Shown here one piece after another: positions 1 through 5,387 of a stretch of 6,388 nt of DNA. The notes beneath the pieces are model-generated. The model was not told where the DNA came from. It saw only the letters and a list, made by a program, of their open reading frames with translations, and made no database searches. The DNA comes from Candidatus Aerophobota bacterium (GTDB lineage Bacteria > Aerophobota > Aerophobia > Aerophobales > AE-B3A): NCBI GenBank assembly GCA_030610725.1, contig JAUWRE010000069.1, forward strand, positions 1 to 6,388, given 5' to 3'. Numbering within the stretch: position 1 is the stretch's first letter; each line of letters opens with the position of its first letter. Made by a program: the position numbers and the translations under genes.

Positions 1-1
1 T

Positions 2-145
2 AAATGTAAGAAATTAGGTGGGAGAGCAGGCTGCCCAAGTTTTAAAGAAGCGAAAGATTTCCTTCTTTCCTTTGGTTCACAGAGAATAAAATCTTTTTTG
101 AAAGAAGACGCTTCTAATGAAACATCTAAAGCCAGGTCAAATTGA
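2..145 (+). CDS. C-terminal end of an unrecognised protein (partial, 5' end outside the window)
   Basis: Frame 2 is open from the window edge to a TGA at 143-145 and gives 47 residues. The other two forward frames hit stops almost at once. The peptide starts KCKKLGGRAGCPSFKEAKDF and ends in a polar tail rich in Ser, Lys and Asn, which looks like a real C-terminus. Two cysteines lie nine residues apart near its start. I do not recognise the family, and this length could be open by chance, so the call rests on reading frame and composition only. The next promoter overlaps its stop codon, so it may be the last gene of its own transcript. Confidence 0.45.
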   Translation, partial: KCKKLGGRAGCPSFKEAKDFLLSFGSQRIKSFLKEDASNETSKARSN

Positions 146-169
146 CTTATCTAATTCGTAACTTATAAT
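142..169 (+). promoter_or_regulatory. Sigma70-type promoter for the Uma2-asd unit
   Basis: The -35 box TTGACT (142-147, 5 of 6 consensus) and -10 box TATAAT (164-169, 6 of 6) are separated by 16 bp. The -35 box overlaps the stop codon of the upstream partial gene. The expected transcript start is near 176, giving a leader of about 115 nt before the Uma2 start codon. Confidence 0.55.
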
Positions 170-183
170 AAAAATGCTATAAT
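155..183 (+). promoter_or_regulatory. Second, extended -10 promoter in tandem
   Basis: TGCTATAAT (175-183) is a perfect extended -10 element. Its -35 region 17 bp upstream (TTCGTA, 155-160) is weak, as is usual for extended -10 promoters. It lies 14 bp downstream of the first -10 box, so either or both could drive the Uma2-asd unit. Confidence 0.4.
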
Positions 184-213
184 ATTAATCTAATAGTACA
201 GAAATTTCTTTTT

Positions 214-241
214 GGACATAGATGTGTAGAAATCTGTGTCC
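214..241 (+). promoter_or_regulatory. Hairpin in the 5' leader of the Uma2-asd unit
   Basis: GGACATAGAT (214-223) pairs with ATCTGTGTCC (232-241) over 10 bp, including one G-U wobble, with an 8-nt loop. No T-run follows on either strand, so it is not a classical intrinsic terminator. It sits between both promoters and the Uma2 ribosome binding site and would be part of the transcript. Its function is unknown: transcript stability, attenuation or chance. Confidence 0.35.
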
Positions 242-274
242 TGATTGAGTTGTTATAAAATAAGCGTTAAAGAC

Positions 275-280
275 GAGGAG
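275..280 (+). promoter_or_regulatory. Ribosome binding site fixing the Uma2 start
   Basis: GAGGAG ends 9 nt before the ATG at 290 but directly abuts the in-frame ATG at 281. It also lies downstream of the TTG at 245 that opens the longest frame. Only the ATG at 290 has a workable spacing, so that start is preferred. Confidence 0.6.
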
Positions 281-289
281 ATGGGGAAA

Positions 290-853
290 ATGAAACTTTC
301 TTCCATTAATGTAGGTCAGGAAGTATGGACATATCAAGACTACCGAGAACTTCCAAATGACCAAAAAATTTATCAGGTGATAGGAGGTAAGCTACTTATG
401 GTTCCTGCACCTTCAACGCGACATCAGAATGTTTCCAGAAATCTGGAGTTTATTATCTGGAGCTTTGTGAAAAGCCATAATTTAGGTGTGGTATACGATG
501 CTCCCATAGATGTAGTTTTTAGCTCGACTGATGTAGTTCAGCCGGATATAGTTTTCATTACCAGAAATAGACTAGCCATAGTGAAGGAGAAGGGGATCTT
601 TGGTGCACCTGATTGGGTTATAGAGATAGTTTCATCCTCGACCAGTAAGATAGATATTAAATTAAAGAAAGATCTTTATGAGCGCTTTGGAGTCAGGGAA
701 TATTGGATAGTTTTTCCTGAGGATGAGAAAGTTGAGGTATATCTTTTAAAAGGGGGAGATTATAAGCTCAGAGGGGTATTTTTGAAACATGATGCTTTAC
801 AGGTTAATACAATAGAGAGGCTTAAAGTCAATTTAGAAGAAGTGTTTTCCTAA
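290..853 (+). CDS. Uma2 family (DUF820) PD-(D/E)XK nuclease-like protein
   Basis: This 187-residue protein matches the usual length of the Uma2 family, a widespread group with a PD-(D/E)XK restriction-endonuclease fold whose biological role is mostly unproven. Family landmarks appear in order: the N-terminal WTYQDYRELP helix, YQVIGGKLL, PAPSTRH (His45), QPDIVFI with Asp86, PDWVIEIVSSST with Glu112, a lysine cluster at 124-127 followed by Tyr130, and GVREYWIV. Asp86, Glu112 and one of these lysines form the expected metal-binding catalytic set, so the nuclease core looks intact. In many relatives the YQVIGGK segment reads YELIDGE, so acidic positions are lost there. The ATG at 290 was chosen because GAGGAG lies 9 nt upstream. 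No signal peptide or membrane segment is visible, so it should be cytoplasmic. It lies 18 bp before asd on the same strand and is probably cotranscribed, but no functional link to lysine or threonine synthesis is known. No partner gene of a toxin-antitoxin or defence pair is present. Confidence 0.85.
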   Translation: MKLSSINVGQEVWTYQDYRELPNDQKIYQVIGGKLLMVPAPSTRHQNVSRNLEFIIWSFVKSHNLGVVYDAPIDVVFSSTDVVQPDIVFITRNRLAIVKEKGIFGAPDWVIEIVSSSTSKIDIKLKKDLYERFGVREYWIVFPEDEKVEVYLLKGGDYKLRGVFLKHDALQVNTIERLKVNLEEVFS

Positions 854-859
854 TTATTG

Positions 860-865
860 AAGGAG
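860..865 (+). promoter_or_regulatory. Ribosome binding site fixing the asd start
   Basis: AAGGAG lies 6 nt before the ATG at 872. The longer in-frame TTG at 857 overlaps this site and has no site of its own, so it is not used. The site lies in the 18-bp gap after the Uma2 stop codon, which fits cotranscription of the two genes. Confidence 0.7.
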
Positions 866-871
866 TGGAGT

Positions 872-1933
872 ATGGCGCTAAAAGTAACGGTTGTGGGAGT
901 GGGGATGGTGGGGGAACAGATTATTTCTATTTTGCGGGAAAGAAATTTTCCTATGGAATGGCCTCCCATAGTTTGTGCTACCAGAGAGCGCACAGAAATG
1001 CTTGATGGTGAAGAATTCTATGTTAAAAAGACAGATGAGAGCTGCTTTAAGGGTAGAGATATTGTATTTTTCGCTGGCAAAGAGGGAGCCAGGGGAGCCA
1101 GTGTCCAATGGGGAGAGATAGCACAAGAAGCAGGTGCTGTTTGTATAGACAATGGCTCTGATTTTCGTCTGGATCCTGCTATTCCTTTGATAGTGCCAGA
1201 GGTGAATCCAGAGGCTGTTACATCTAAAAGTCGCTTTATTACCAGTCCTAACTGTTCTACTATCCAACTGGTGATGGTTCTTCATCCATTGCATCAAGCC
1301 GCCAGGATACGGCGAGTAGTTGTTTCCACTTATCAGAGTGTATCTGGATGGGGGGTAAGAGCATACGAAGAGCTCCTCAACCAAATACCTCAGGCCCTCA
1401 AATCTCTAAATAAGGTCTCTTTTGATCCAACTGTATTTTCCAATTCCATAGCCTTCAATTGCCTTCCCCATATTGATAAATTCACTCCGGATGGTTACAC
1501 CAAAGAAGAGATGAAATTAGTATTAGAGACCCAGAAAATCATGGGTGATGAGAACATCAACATCAGTCCTACTGCGGTACGAGTGCCAGTGCTGGTAGGA
1601 CATGGAGAGAGTATAAATATTGAAACTGAAAATGAGCTCAGTGCAAGCCAGGCGCAAAAGGTTCTTTCTACTGCCCATGGCATCTTGGTAATGGATGAGC
1701 TGAACAAGGATAACCCTCGTCATGATCCTCTGGAACGCACTTATCCTGTTCCCTTAGATATTCGTAAGCCCGAGTATCAAGACCTGGTGCTGGTAGGACG
1801 AATACGAGAGGACTCTACCCTGAAGAATGGACTTAACCTGTGGTGTGTGGCCGATAATCTACGTAAGGGAGCCGCTTTAAATGTGGTTCAGATTGGGGAG
1901 CTACTGATAAAGAAGGGGATAATTCGCCCTTAG
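872..1933 (+). CDS. asd: Aspartate-semialdehyde dehydrogenase
   Basis: Asd makes L-aspartate 4-semialdehyde from aspartyl phosphate using NADPH, at the branch point to lysine, diaminopimelate, methionine and threonine. The 353-residue product has family length. Visible landmarks: N-terminal Rossmann segment; DNGSDFRLDP and VPEVNP (about 93-112); SPNCSTIQ with the catalytic cysteine at 128; STYQSVSG; the helix GYTKEEMKLVLETQKI (about 208-223); RVPV with Arg237 and GHGES with His244; and C-terminal DNLRKGAALNVVQI. Three motifs are unusual. The glycine loop reads GVGMVG, one residue shorter than the usual GxxGxVG. SGWG replaces the common SGAG. GSDFR replaces the common SSAFR. The rest matches Asd far better than ArgC-type relatives, so the family call is firm but cofactor preference is uncertain. 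It is probably cotranscribed with the Uma2 gene. No other lysine or threonine pathway gene is present, and it converges with the dehydrogenase gene on the other strand. Confidence 0.93.
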   Translation: MALKVTVVGVGMVGEQIISILRERNFPMEWPPIVCATRERTEMLDGEEFYVKKTDESCFKGRDIVFFAGKEGARGASVQWGEIAQEAGAVCIDNGSDFRLDPAIPLIVPEVNPEAVTSKSRFITSPNCSTIQLVMVLHPLHQAARIRRVVVSTYQSVSGWGVRAYEELLNQIPQALKSLNKVSFDPTVFSNSIAFNCLPHIDKFTPDGYTKEEMKLVLETQKIMGDENINISPTAVRVPVLVGHGESINIETENELSASQAQKVLSTAHGILVMDELNKDNPRHDPLERTYPVPLDIRKPEYQDLVLVGRIREDSTLKNGLNLWCVADNLRKGAALNVVQIGELLIKKGIIRP

Positions 1934-1948
1934 GATTTTCTTGATGAA

Positions 1949-3121
1949 CTAGGAAATTGTCCTTCGGTTTTTTTTGACAAGCTCAATGATTTTCCTATCT
2001 TTATCGCCTTTAAGCTGGCAATAGTCTGAAAGAATTCTTTCCAAAGAGCCTTTTAACCTTCCTTCTTTTTTGTTAATTTCAATGGCAGCGGCGATCATCA
2101 TAGAATAGACTTCAGGAAGAAACCCGCTAGAGATAATAAACTTTGCCCCGGAGATAAGTCTTTCCTCAGGCTTAAGTTTTTCTAAGGCGCCTCTTACACC
2201 TCTTTCAATGGAATCCTTGAACACCGGGCAGAGAATTCTTCTCAAGATATCAATGGCATAATTGTTAACTTCGCTCTCATCCAAAACATCCCCATAATAG
2301 CTTAAAAGAGCTCTTATTATCTCATCGTTCATCATTTTATGAGCCAGGCGCAGGAGTTCTTTTTCTTTGGCTAACTGGTAAAAGTGAGAGTATCCTTTCA
2401 GGTAGCCAAGGTGGGATAAGAAAGCATGGGTTCCATTGTGCAGTAGGAATTTCATTCTCTTTAGAGCACTAAATTCTCTTTCCCCTTTTGCCTGGAAAGC
2501 TCTTCCGAAAAAGACTTCATCTTTAGCTATGCTTTCCACCAGGGGTATTCCGTACCAGGGTTCTGCTATTACTGCCCAGTTGAAATCATCAGCAACAGAC
2601 TGATAAACTCCTTCTTTTTCAATATTTTCTTCACAGCGGCACATCCTTCCCATTATAGGATTACCTATTCTTAGCCAGGAGGGTACATCCAGGATGTCCT
2701 CCTTGAGATAACTCTTCATCAGAGCCTCAATATTCCATCCATTCTCGCTACAGAGAATAAATAGAGAATCTTTGCTTTTACGCTCTCTTATTCCTTTAGC
2801 TAAAATAGAGGCTACACTTCTTAAATGAGAGGAACCAACAGCAGTAAAAATAATAGGAACCTTGCTTATTTTATCAATGAGCAGAGCCTTTTCTTGAGGA
2901 TTATCTAAATTCAACCCTGTTACATTTTTTACCTCAATTGCCTTAATTTGCGGAAAAGAAATATTAAGGCGATATTGATTTTCTCTTTTTAGATAAGCCA
3001 AAAAATCACTCTTATATTCTCTGTCTATAAAAGTAATCTGATAGTCTTTACTCAGCTCTGGACCTAAAAAGCCGAGAGATAGGGCTCCTGCTCCAAAAAT
3101 TAATATTTCCTTTTTCATCAT
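1949..3121 (-). CDS. Mannitol-1-phosphate-dehydrogenase-like polyol dehydrogenase
   Basis: This 390-residue protein belongs to the polyol-specific long-chain dehydrogenase/reductase family (MtlD, mannitol 2-dehydrogenase, UxaB, UxuB). Its length is closest to MtlD, which interconverts mannitol 1-phosphate and fructose 6-phosphate with NAD. The N-terminal Rossmann segment has FGAGALSLGF (9-18) and Asp33 at the end of strand 2, favouring NAD over NADP. LCSEN (123-127) corresponds to the CDN/CEN segment of the family. The catalytic triad is intact: Lys224, Asn229 and His232 have the K-x4-N-x2-H spacing of mannitol dehydrogenases, followed by the family-like LGYLKGY. One conserved motif is changed: the usual VDRI reads MGRM (157-160). 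The true substrate is therefore uncertain. The first of two adjacent ATGs was chosen, with AGGA about 10 nt upstream; the second would remove one residue. It lies downstream of the peptide-binding protein gene on the same strand and converges on asd. No mannitol PTS or kinase gene is visible. Confidence 0.8.
   Translation of the reverse strand: MMKKEILIFGAGALSLGFLGPELSKDYQITFIDREYKSDFLAYLKRENQYRLNISFPQIKAIEVKNVTGLNLDNPQEKALLIDKISKVPIIFTAVGSSHLRSVASILAKGIRERKSKDSLFILCSENGWNIEALMKSYLKEDILDVPSWLRIGNPIMGRMCRCEENIEKEGVYQSVADDFNWAVIAEPWYGIPLVESIAKDEVFFGRAFQAKGEREFSALKRMKFLLHNGTHAFLSHLGYLKGYSHFYQLAKEKELLRLAHKMMNDEIIRALLSYYGDVLDESEVNNYAIDILRRILCPVFKDSIERGVRGALEKLKPEERLISGAKFIISSGFLPEVYSMMIAAAIEINKKEGRLKGSLERILSDYCQLKGDKDRKIIELVKKNRRTIS
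1951..1975 (+). terminator. Weak candidate intrinsic terminator for asd
   Basis: AGGA (1951-1954) pairs with TCCT (1960-1963) around a 5-nt loop, and eight Ts follow at 1968-1975. The T-run is good but the stem is only 4 bp, and the site lies inside the 3' end of the converging dehydrogenase gene. The T-run may simply reflect that gene's lysine codons. Confidence 0.25.
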
Positions 3122-3168
3122 TGAAATTTAGTCCTAACGTAAATATTCATCAAAGCACGTATACTACT

Positions 3169-3244
3169 GTCATTGCGAGGAGCGATAGCGACGTGGCAAT
3201 CCCAAAAACTGAGATTGCTTCAGGATTTCATCCCTCGCAATGAC
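3169..3244. repeat. Dispersed palindromic repeat, MITE- or REP-like
   Basis: A perfect 12-bp inverted repeat, GTCATTGCGAGG (3169-3180) and CCTCGCAATGAC (3233-3244), bounds a 76-bp element. Inside it GCAATC (3196-3201) pairs with GATTGC (3213-3218). The left arm continues with AGCGATAGCGACGTGGCAAT, resembling a repeat often seen between genes in unrelated bacterial genomes; that comparison is from memory. No target-site duplication is evident and nothing is encoded. It lies between the binding-protein and dehydrogenase genes and would form a long hairpin if transcribed. Confidence 0.7.
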
Positions 3245-3286
3245 GTGGTTCACTGAGTACTTACTGTTTTTATGTTGCACTTATAG

Positions 3287-3320
3287 CACCAAAGGGGTGA
3301 TTTCAATCACCCCTTTGGTG
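3287..3320 (-). terminator. Perfect 14-bp hairpin after the peptide-binding protein gene
   Basis: CACCAAAGGGGTGA (3287-3300) and TCACCCCTTTGGTG (3307-3320) form a perfect 14-bp stem with a 6-nt loop, starting 28 bp past the stop codon of the binding-protein gene. No T-run follows on the - strand, where the sequence continues CTATAAGTGC. It may therefore be a 3' stabilising stem or partial attenuator rather than a full intrinsic terminator. Such stems often follow solute-binding protein genes and raise their mRNA level over downstream genes. Confidence 0.6.
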
Positions 3321-3348
3321 TAAAAGACTTAAAGGAAAAAAGTCTCTT

Positions 3349-4989
3349 TTATTCTATCGACACAGGATAGAAAAACTTTCTCGACGTGGGATGAAGGGTA
3401 TAACCCTCGACATTTTTCCGGAAGACTACATTCTGGTTCGAATGAGCCAGATATACCCATGGGGCAGCTTCGTGTACCATTTGCTGAAATATTCTGTAGT
3501 ATTGTGCCCTTTTCTCCACATCATAGGTCTGTAAGGCCTCGGAAAGTAGAAATTGTGCTCCCTCATCATTATAGAAGCCGTAATTTCCGGCTGCGCCTAT
3601 GGAACAAGCATTTGGCCCGTATAGCACATTCATAAAGTTGTCCGGGTCTCCATTATCACCTGTCCATCCCAGAAGACACATCTGATGGTTTCCAGCTTCG
3701 GTTTCCTGAAGATAGGTGCCCCAATCCACTTGATAGAATTTTACGGTTATGCCCACAGCGGCCAGGTAGCTCTGAATTGCCTCACCAATTTTGGGAGGGT
3801 CGAACATGTAAGGCCTTGATACCGGCATTACGTACAGAGTAACCTCGAAGCCGTCTGGATATCCTGCCTCTGCGAGAAGCCTCTTTGATTTGGCCGGGTC
3901 ATAGGTATAGTCTTCTATATCATCATTGTATCCCAGCATAAAGGGAGGCATTCCGTTCTTTGCCACTGAAGCGGTTCCCATATAGATGTTATCCGCTATG
4001 GACTTCTTATCAATGGCATAGTTGATTGCCTGTCTTACTTCCTTCTTGGTAAGGGGCTCGAAATATCCGGGAGTCTTAACCCAGGGCTCGTCCAAATCGC
4101 GTACGCCGTTTGCGTTGGCATCTTTGTATCCATAGCCGGTATTCATAGCCATATATCCAACATTCATTCCCGGTTCTGTCAGGAGTTTCAAGTCCTGATT
4201 GGCTCTTATTCTGTCAAAATGAGCCGGATCCGGATACTCTATTCCCTGCACCTCGCCCACCTCTAAAGCCATAAGTCTTGCCGAAGCATCGGGGATGACC
4301 TTGAATATCAGTCTGTCCAGTTGAGGCCTTTCACGCCAATAATTATTATTAGCTTCCAGGGCAATGTGGTCATCCTTCACCCATTCAACGAACTTGAAGG
4401 GACCTGTTCCCACAGGGTATCTAAAAGCATCCTCACCCCATTTCTCCGCATTACTGGGACTGACAACGTTAACGGTGAACATGGCCAGGCTGGTCATTAT
4501 TGACGCGTTTATCCTCTTCAGGACCAGTTTTACCGTATAGTCATCAATCTTTACCATTTTATCTACGTCACCGAACATATACCCCCAATAGACCCATTCG
4601 CCATATTGATGACACCAATGACTTGTATCATACTGTCTGGCAAAGGAAAAAACAACTGCATCGGCGTTGAAATCTGTCCCATCGTGGAATTTAACCCCGT
4701 GTCGTAATTGGAAGGTAATTTCCTTTCCGTCCTCAGATGTTTCCCATGAGGTAGCTAAACAGGGTTGTATCTCTGTGGAGCCTGATTCATATTCAACCAG
4801 GCCTTCGAAGATATTGTCCATTCTCTGGATAGATTCTCCATCGGTTACATCGGCAGGGTCCAATCTAACTGCATCTCCGGAGCTGCCAAAGACCAATGTT
4901 CCCCCAGCCAGGGCCAGTGAACTAGCAAGGGTAATGCTGCACACCAGGCTGGTTGCTACTAGTAAGCTTTTCCATACTTTTCTTTTCAT
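3349..4989 (-). CDS. dppA: DppA-like peptide ABC transporter substrate-binding protein (SBP family 5)
   Basis: This 546-residue exported protein captures peptides outside the membrane for an ABC importer. A Sec signal peptide (MKRKVWK, a hydrophobic core, cleavage after ALA at about residue 28) starts it; no lipobox is visible. Family 5 motifs follow: LRHGVKFHDGTDF (about 95-107), GTGPFKFVEW, EVRQAINYAIDK, GWTGDNGDPDNF and APWVYLAHS. The last two are close to E. coli DppA. MPVSRPY carries Arg392 and TGDNGD carries Asp445, 53 residues apart. This equals the spacing of DppA Arg355 and Asp408, which bind the dipeptide termini, so dipeptides are the likely ligand. An insertion at about 284-312 carries an EF-hand-like loop. 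The ATG at 4989 was chosen because the signal peptide begins there and GAGAGG lies 10 nt upstream; a longer frame opens at a GTG at 5061. No permease or ATPase genes are nearby, so its transporter must be encoded elsewhere. The promoter carries two operator-like palindromes. Confidence 0.92.
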   Translation of the reverse strand: MKRKVWKSLLVATSLVCSITLASSLALAGGTLVFGSSGDAVRLDPADVTDGESIQRMDNIFEGLVEYESGSTEIQPCLATSWETSEDGKEITFQLRHGVKFHDGTDFNADAVVFSFARQYDTSHWCHQYGEWVYWGYMFGDVDKMVKIDDYTVKLVLKRINASIMTSLAMFTVNVVSPSNAEKWGEDAFRYPVGTGPFKFVEWVKDDHIALEANNNYWRERPQLDRLIFKVIPDASARLMALEVGEVQGIEYPDPAHFDRIRANQDLKLLTEPGMNVGYMAMNTGYGYKDANANGVRDLDEPWVKTPGYFEPLTKKEVRQAINYAIDKKSIADNIYMGTASVAKNGMPPFMLGYNDDIEDYTYDPAKSKRLLAEAGYPDGFEVTLYVMPVSRPYMFDPPKIGEAIQSYLAAVGITVKFYQVDWGTYLQETEAGNHQMCLLGWTGDNGDPDNFMNVLYGPNACSIGAAGNYGFYNDEGAQFLLSEALQTYDVEKRAQYYRIFQQMVHEAAPWVYLAHSNQNVVFRKNVEGYTLHPTSRKFFYPVSIE

Positions 4990-4999
4990 TATTTTTTTT

Positions 5000-5005
5000 C
5001 CTCTC
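5000..5005 (-). promoter_or_regulatory. Ribosome binding site of the peptide-binding protein
   Basis: GAGAGG lies 10 nt before the ATG at 4989, with an A-rich spacer. It is weaker and more distant than the perfect site at 5058-5066, but it is the only one placed to serve the start codon that directly precedes the signal peptide. Confidence 0.5.
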
Positions 5006-5057
5006 AGTACCTTTTTTCTCGATTGTAGGCTCTTTAGCCGGATTTCAGACTCTTTTC

Positions 5058-5066
5058 TCACCTCCT
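5058..5066 (-). promoter_or_regulatory. Orphan perfect Shine-Dalgarno in the binding-protein leader
   Basis: AGGAGGTGA matches the full anti-Shine-Dalgarno complement, yet no ATG, GTG or TTG lies 5 to 10 nt downstream. The GTG inside the motif (5061-5059) is in frame with the binding protein but has no upstream spacing of its own. It could be a ribosome standby site, a relic start or chance. Confidence 0.4.
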
Positions 5067-5124
5067 GTTTTTGATATTTGAGTTCAAATCAACAAATTTT
5101 CATACGTTCCAGGGCGACATTTTT

Positions 5125-5153
5125 AAGTTATCATTGATAAATGAGTTTGTCAA
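5125..5153 (-). promoter_or_regulatory. Sigma70-type promoter of the peptide-binding protein
   Basis: A consensus -35 TTGACA (5153-5148), a 17-bp spacer and TAACTT (5130-5125) as -10 fit a vegetative promoter. The -10 matches only 3 of 6, but the preceding TGA supplies an extended -10 TG. The expected start is near 5118, leaving a leader of about 130 nt. Both boxes are embedded in the palindromes at 5128-5166. Confidence 0.5.
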
Positions 5154-5166
5154 TTATCAATGGTGA
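5128..5166. promoter_or_regulatory. Twin operator-like palindromes over the binding-protein promoter
   Basis: TTATCATTGATAA (5128-5140) is a perfect 6+1+6 palindrome. TTATCAATGGTGA (5154-5166) is a second, imperfect copy, 26 bp away centre to centre. The first covers the -10 box and spacer and the second abuts the -35 box, the usual layout for a repressor that blocks RNA polymerase. The two also pair with each other over 9 bp (CATTGATAA with TTATCAATG). No regulator gene is visible and I cannot assign a family. Confidence 0.45.
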
Positions 5167-5387
5167 TTTGTTGCTCTACTTAACCAGACTTTACTAAGAT
5201 GTATGTGCTGGGCATTAGTACATTTGTGTTTTGCCCAATCCTGGCATATTTCCTTCTTCTATGTGTCCCTTTTTCTAAATATGTTCTTTTGCTGATTTCC
5301 GGGAATTCCTGAAAAAAGAAGCTCAAAAAGCGCCCTGTTTACCTTCGTCACGCAGCTAATAATACTATGGAGCCTGATTATTAAAAA
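5167..5387. other. Rest of the intergenic region, no feature seen
   Basis: Between the twin palindromes and the stop codon of the DUF3298 gene I see no convincing gene, RNA, repeat or terminator. It is AT-rich. With the adjoining promoter and leader it makes the longest noncoding stretch of the window. Confidence 0.5.

Noticed and set aside
290..853. Uma2 gene as part of a toxin-antitoxin or defence cassette
   Set aside because: No partner gene, methylase, helicase or mobile-element marker is next to it; it is followed directly by asd.
878..1384. Open - strand frame of 168 codons opposite asd
   Set aside because: The asd reading is unambiguous, and the antisense frame shows no domain or plausible start signal.
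3125..3153. TTGATG-17-TAAATT as a promoter of the dehydrogenase
   Set aside because: The -10 box ends only 3 nt before the ATG, so transcription would start inside the coding sequence.
4900..4989. Lipoprotein signal in the peptide-binding protein
   Set aside because: The only cysteine of the signal region (LVC) lies inside the hydrophobic core without a lipobox; the ALA-GG junction fits signal peptidase I.
4667..5074. Open + strand frame of 135 codons antisense to the binding-protein gene
   Set aside because: It lies wholly opposite a clearly recognised gene and its leader, has no recognisable motif, and its composition follows from the gene on the other strand.
5357..5383. TAATAAT / ATTATTA inverted repeat just past the DUF3298 stop as a terminator
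   Set aside because: The stem is 7 bp of A-T pairs only, with a 13-nt loop and no T-run; too weak.
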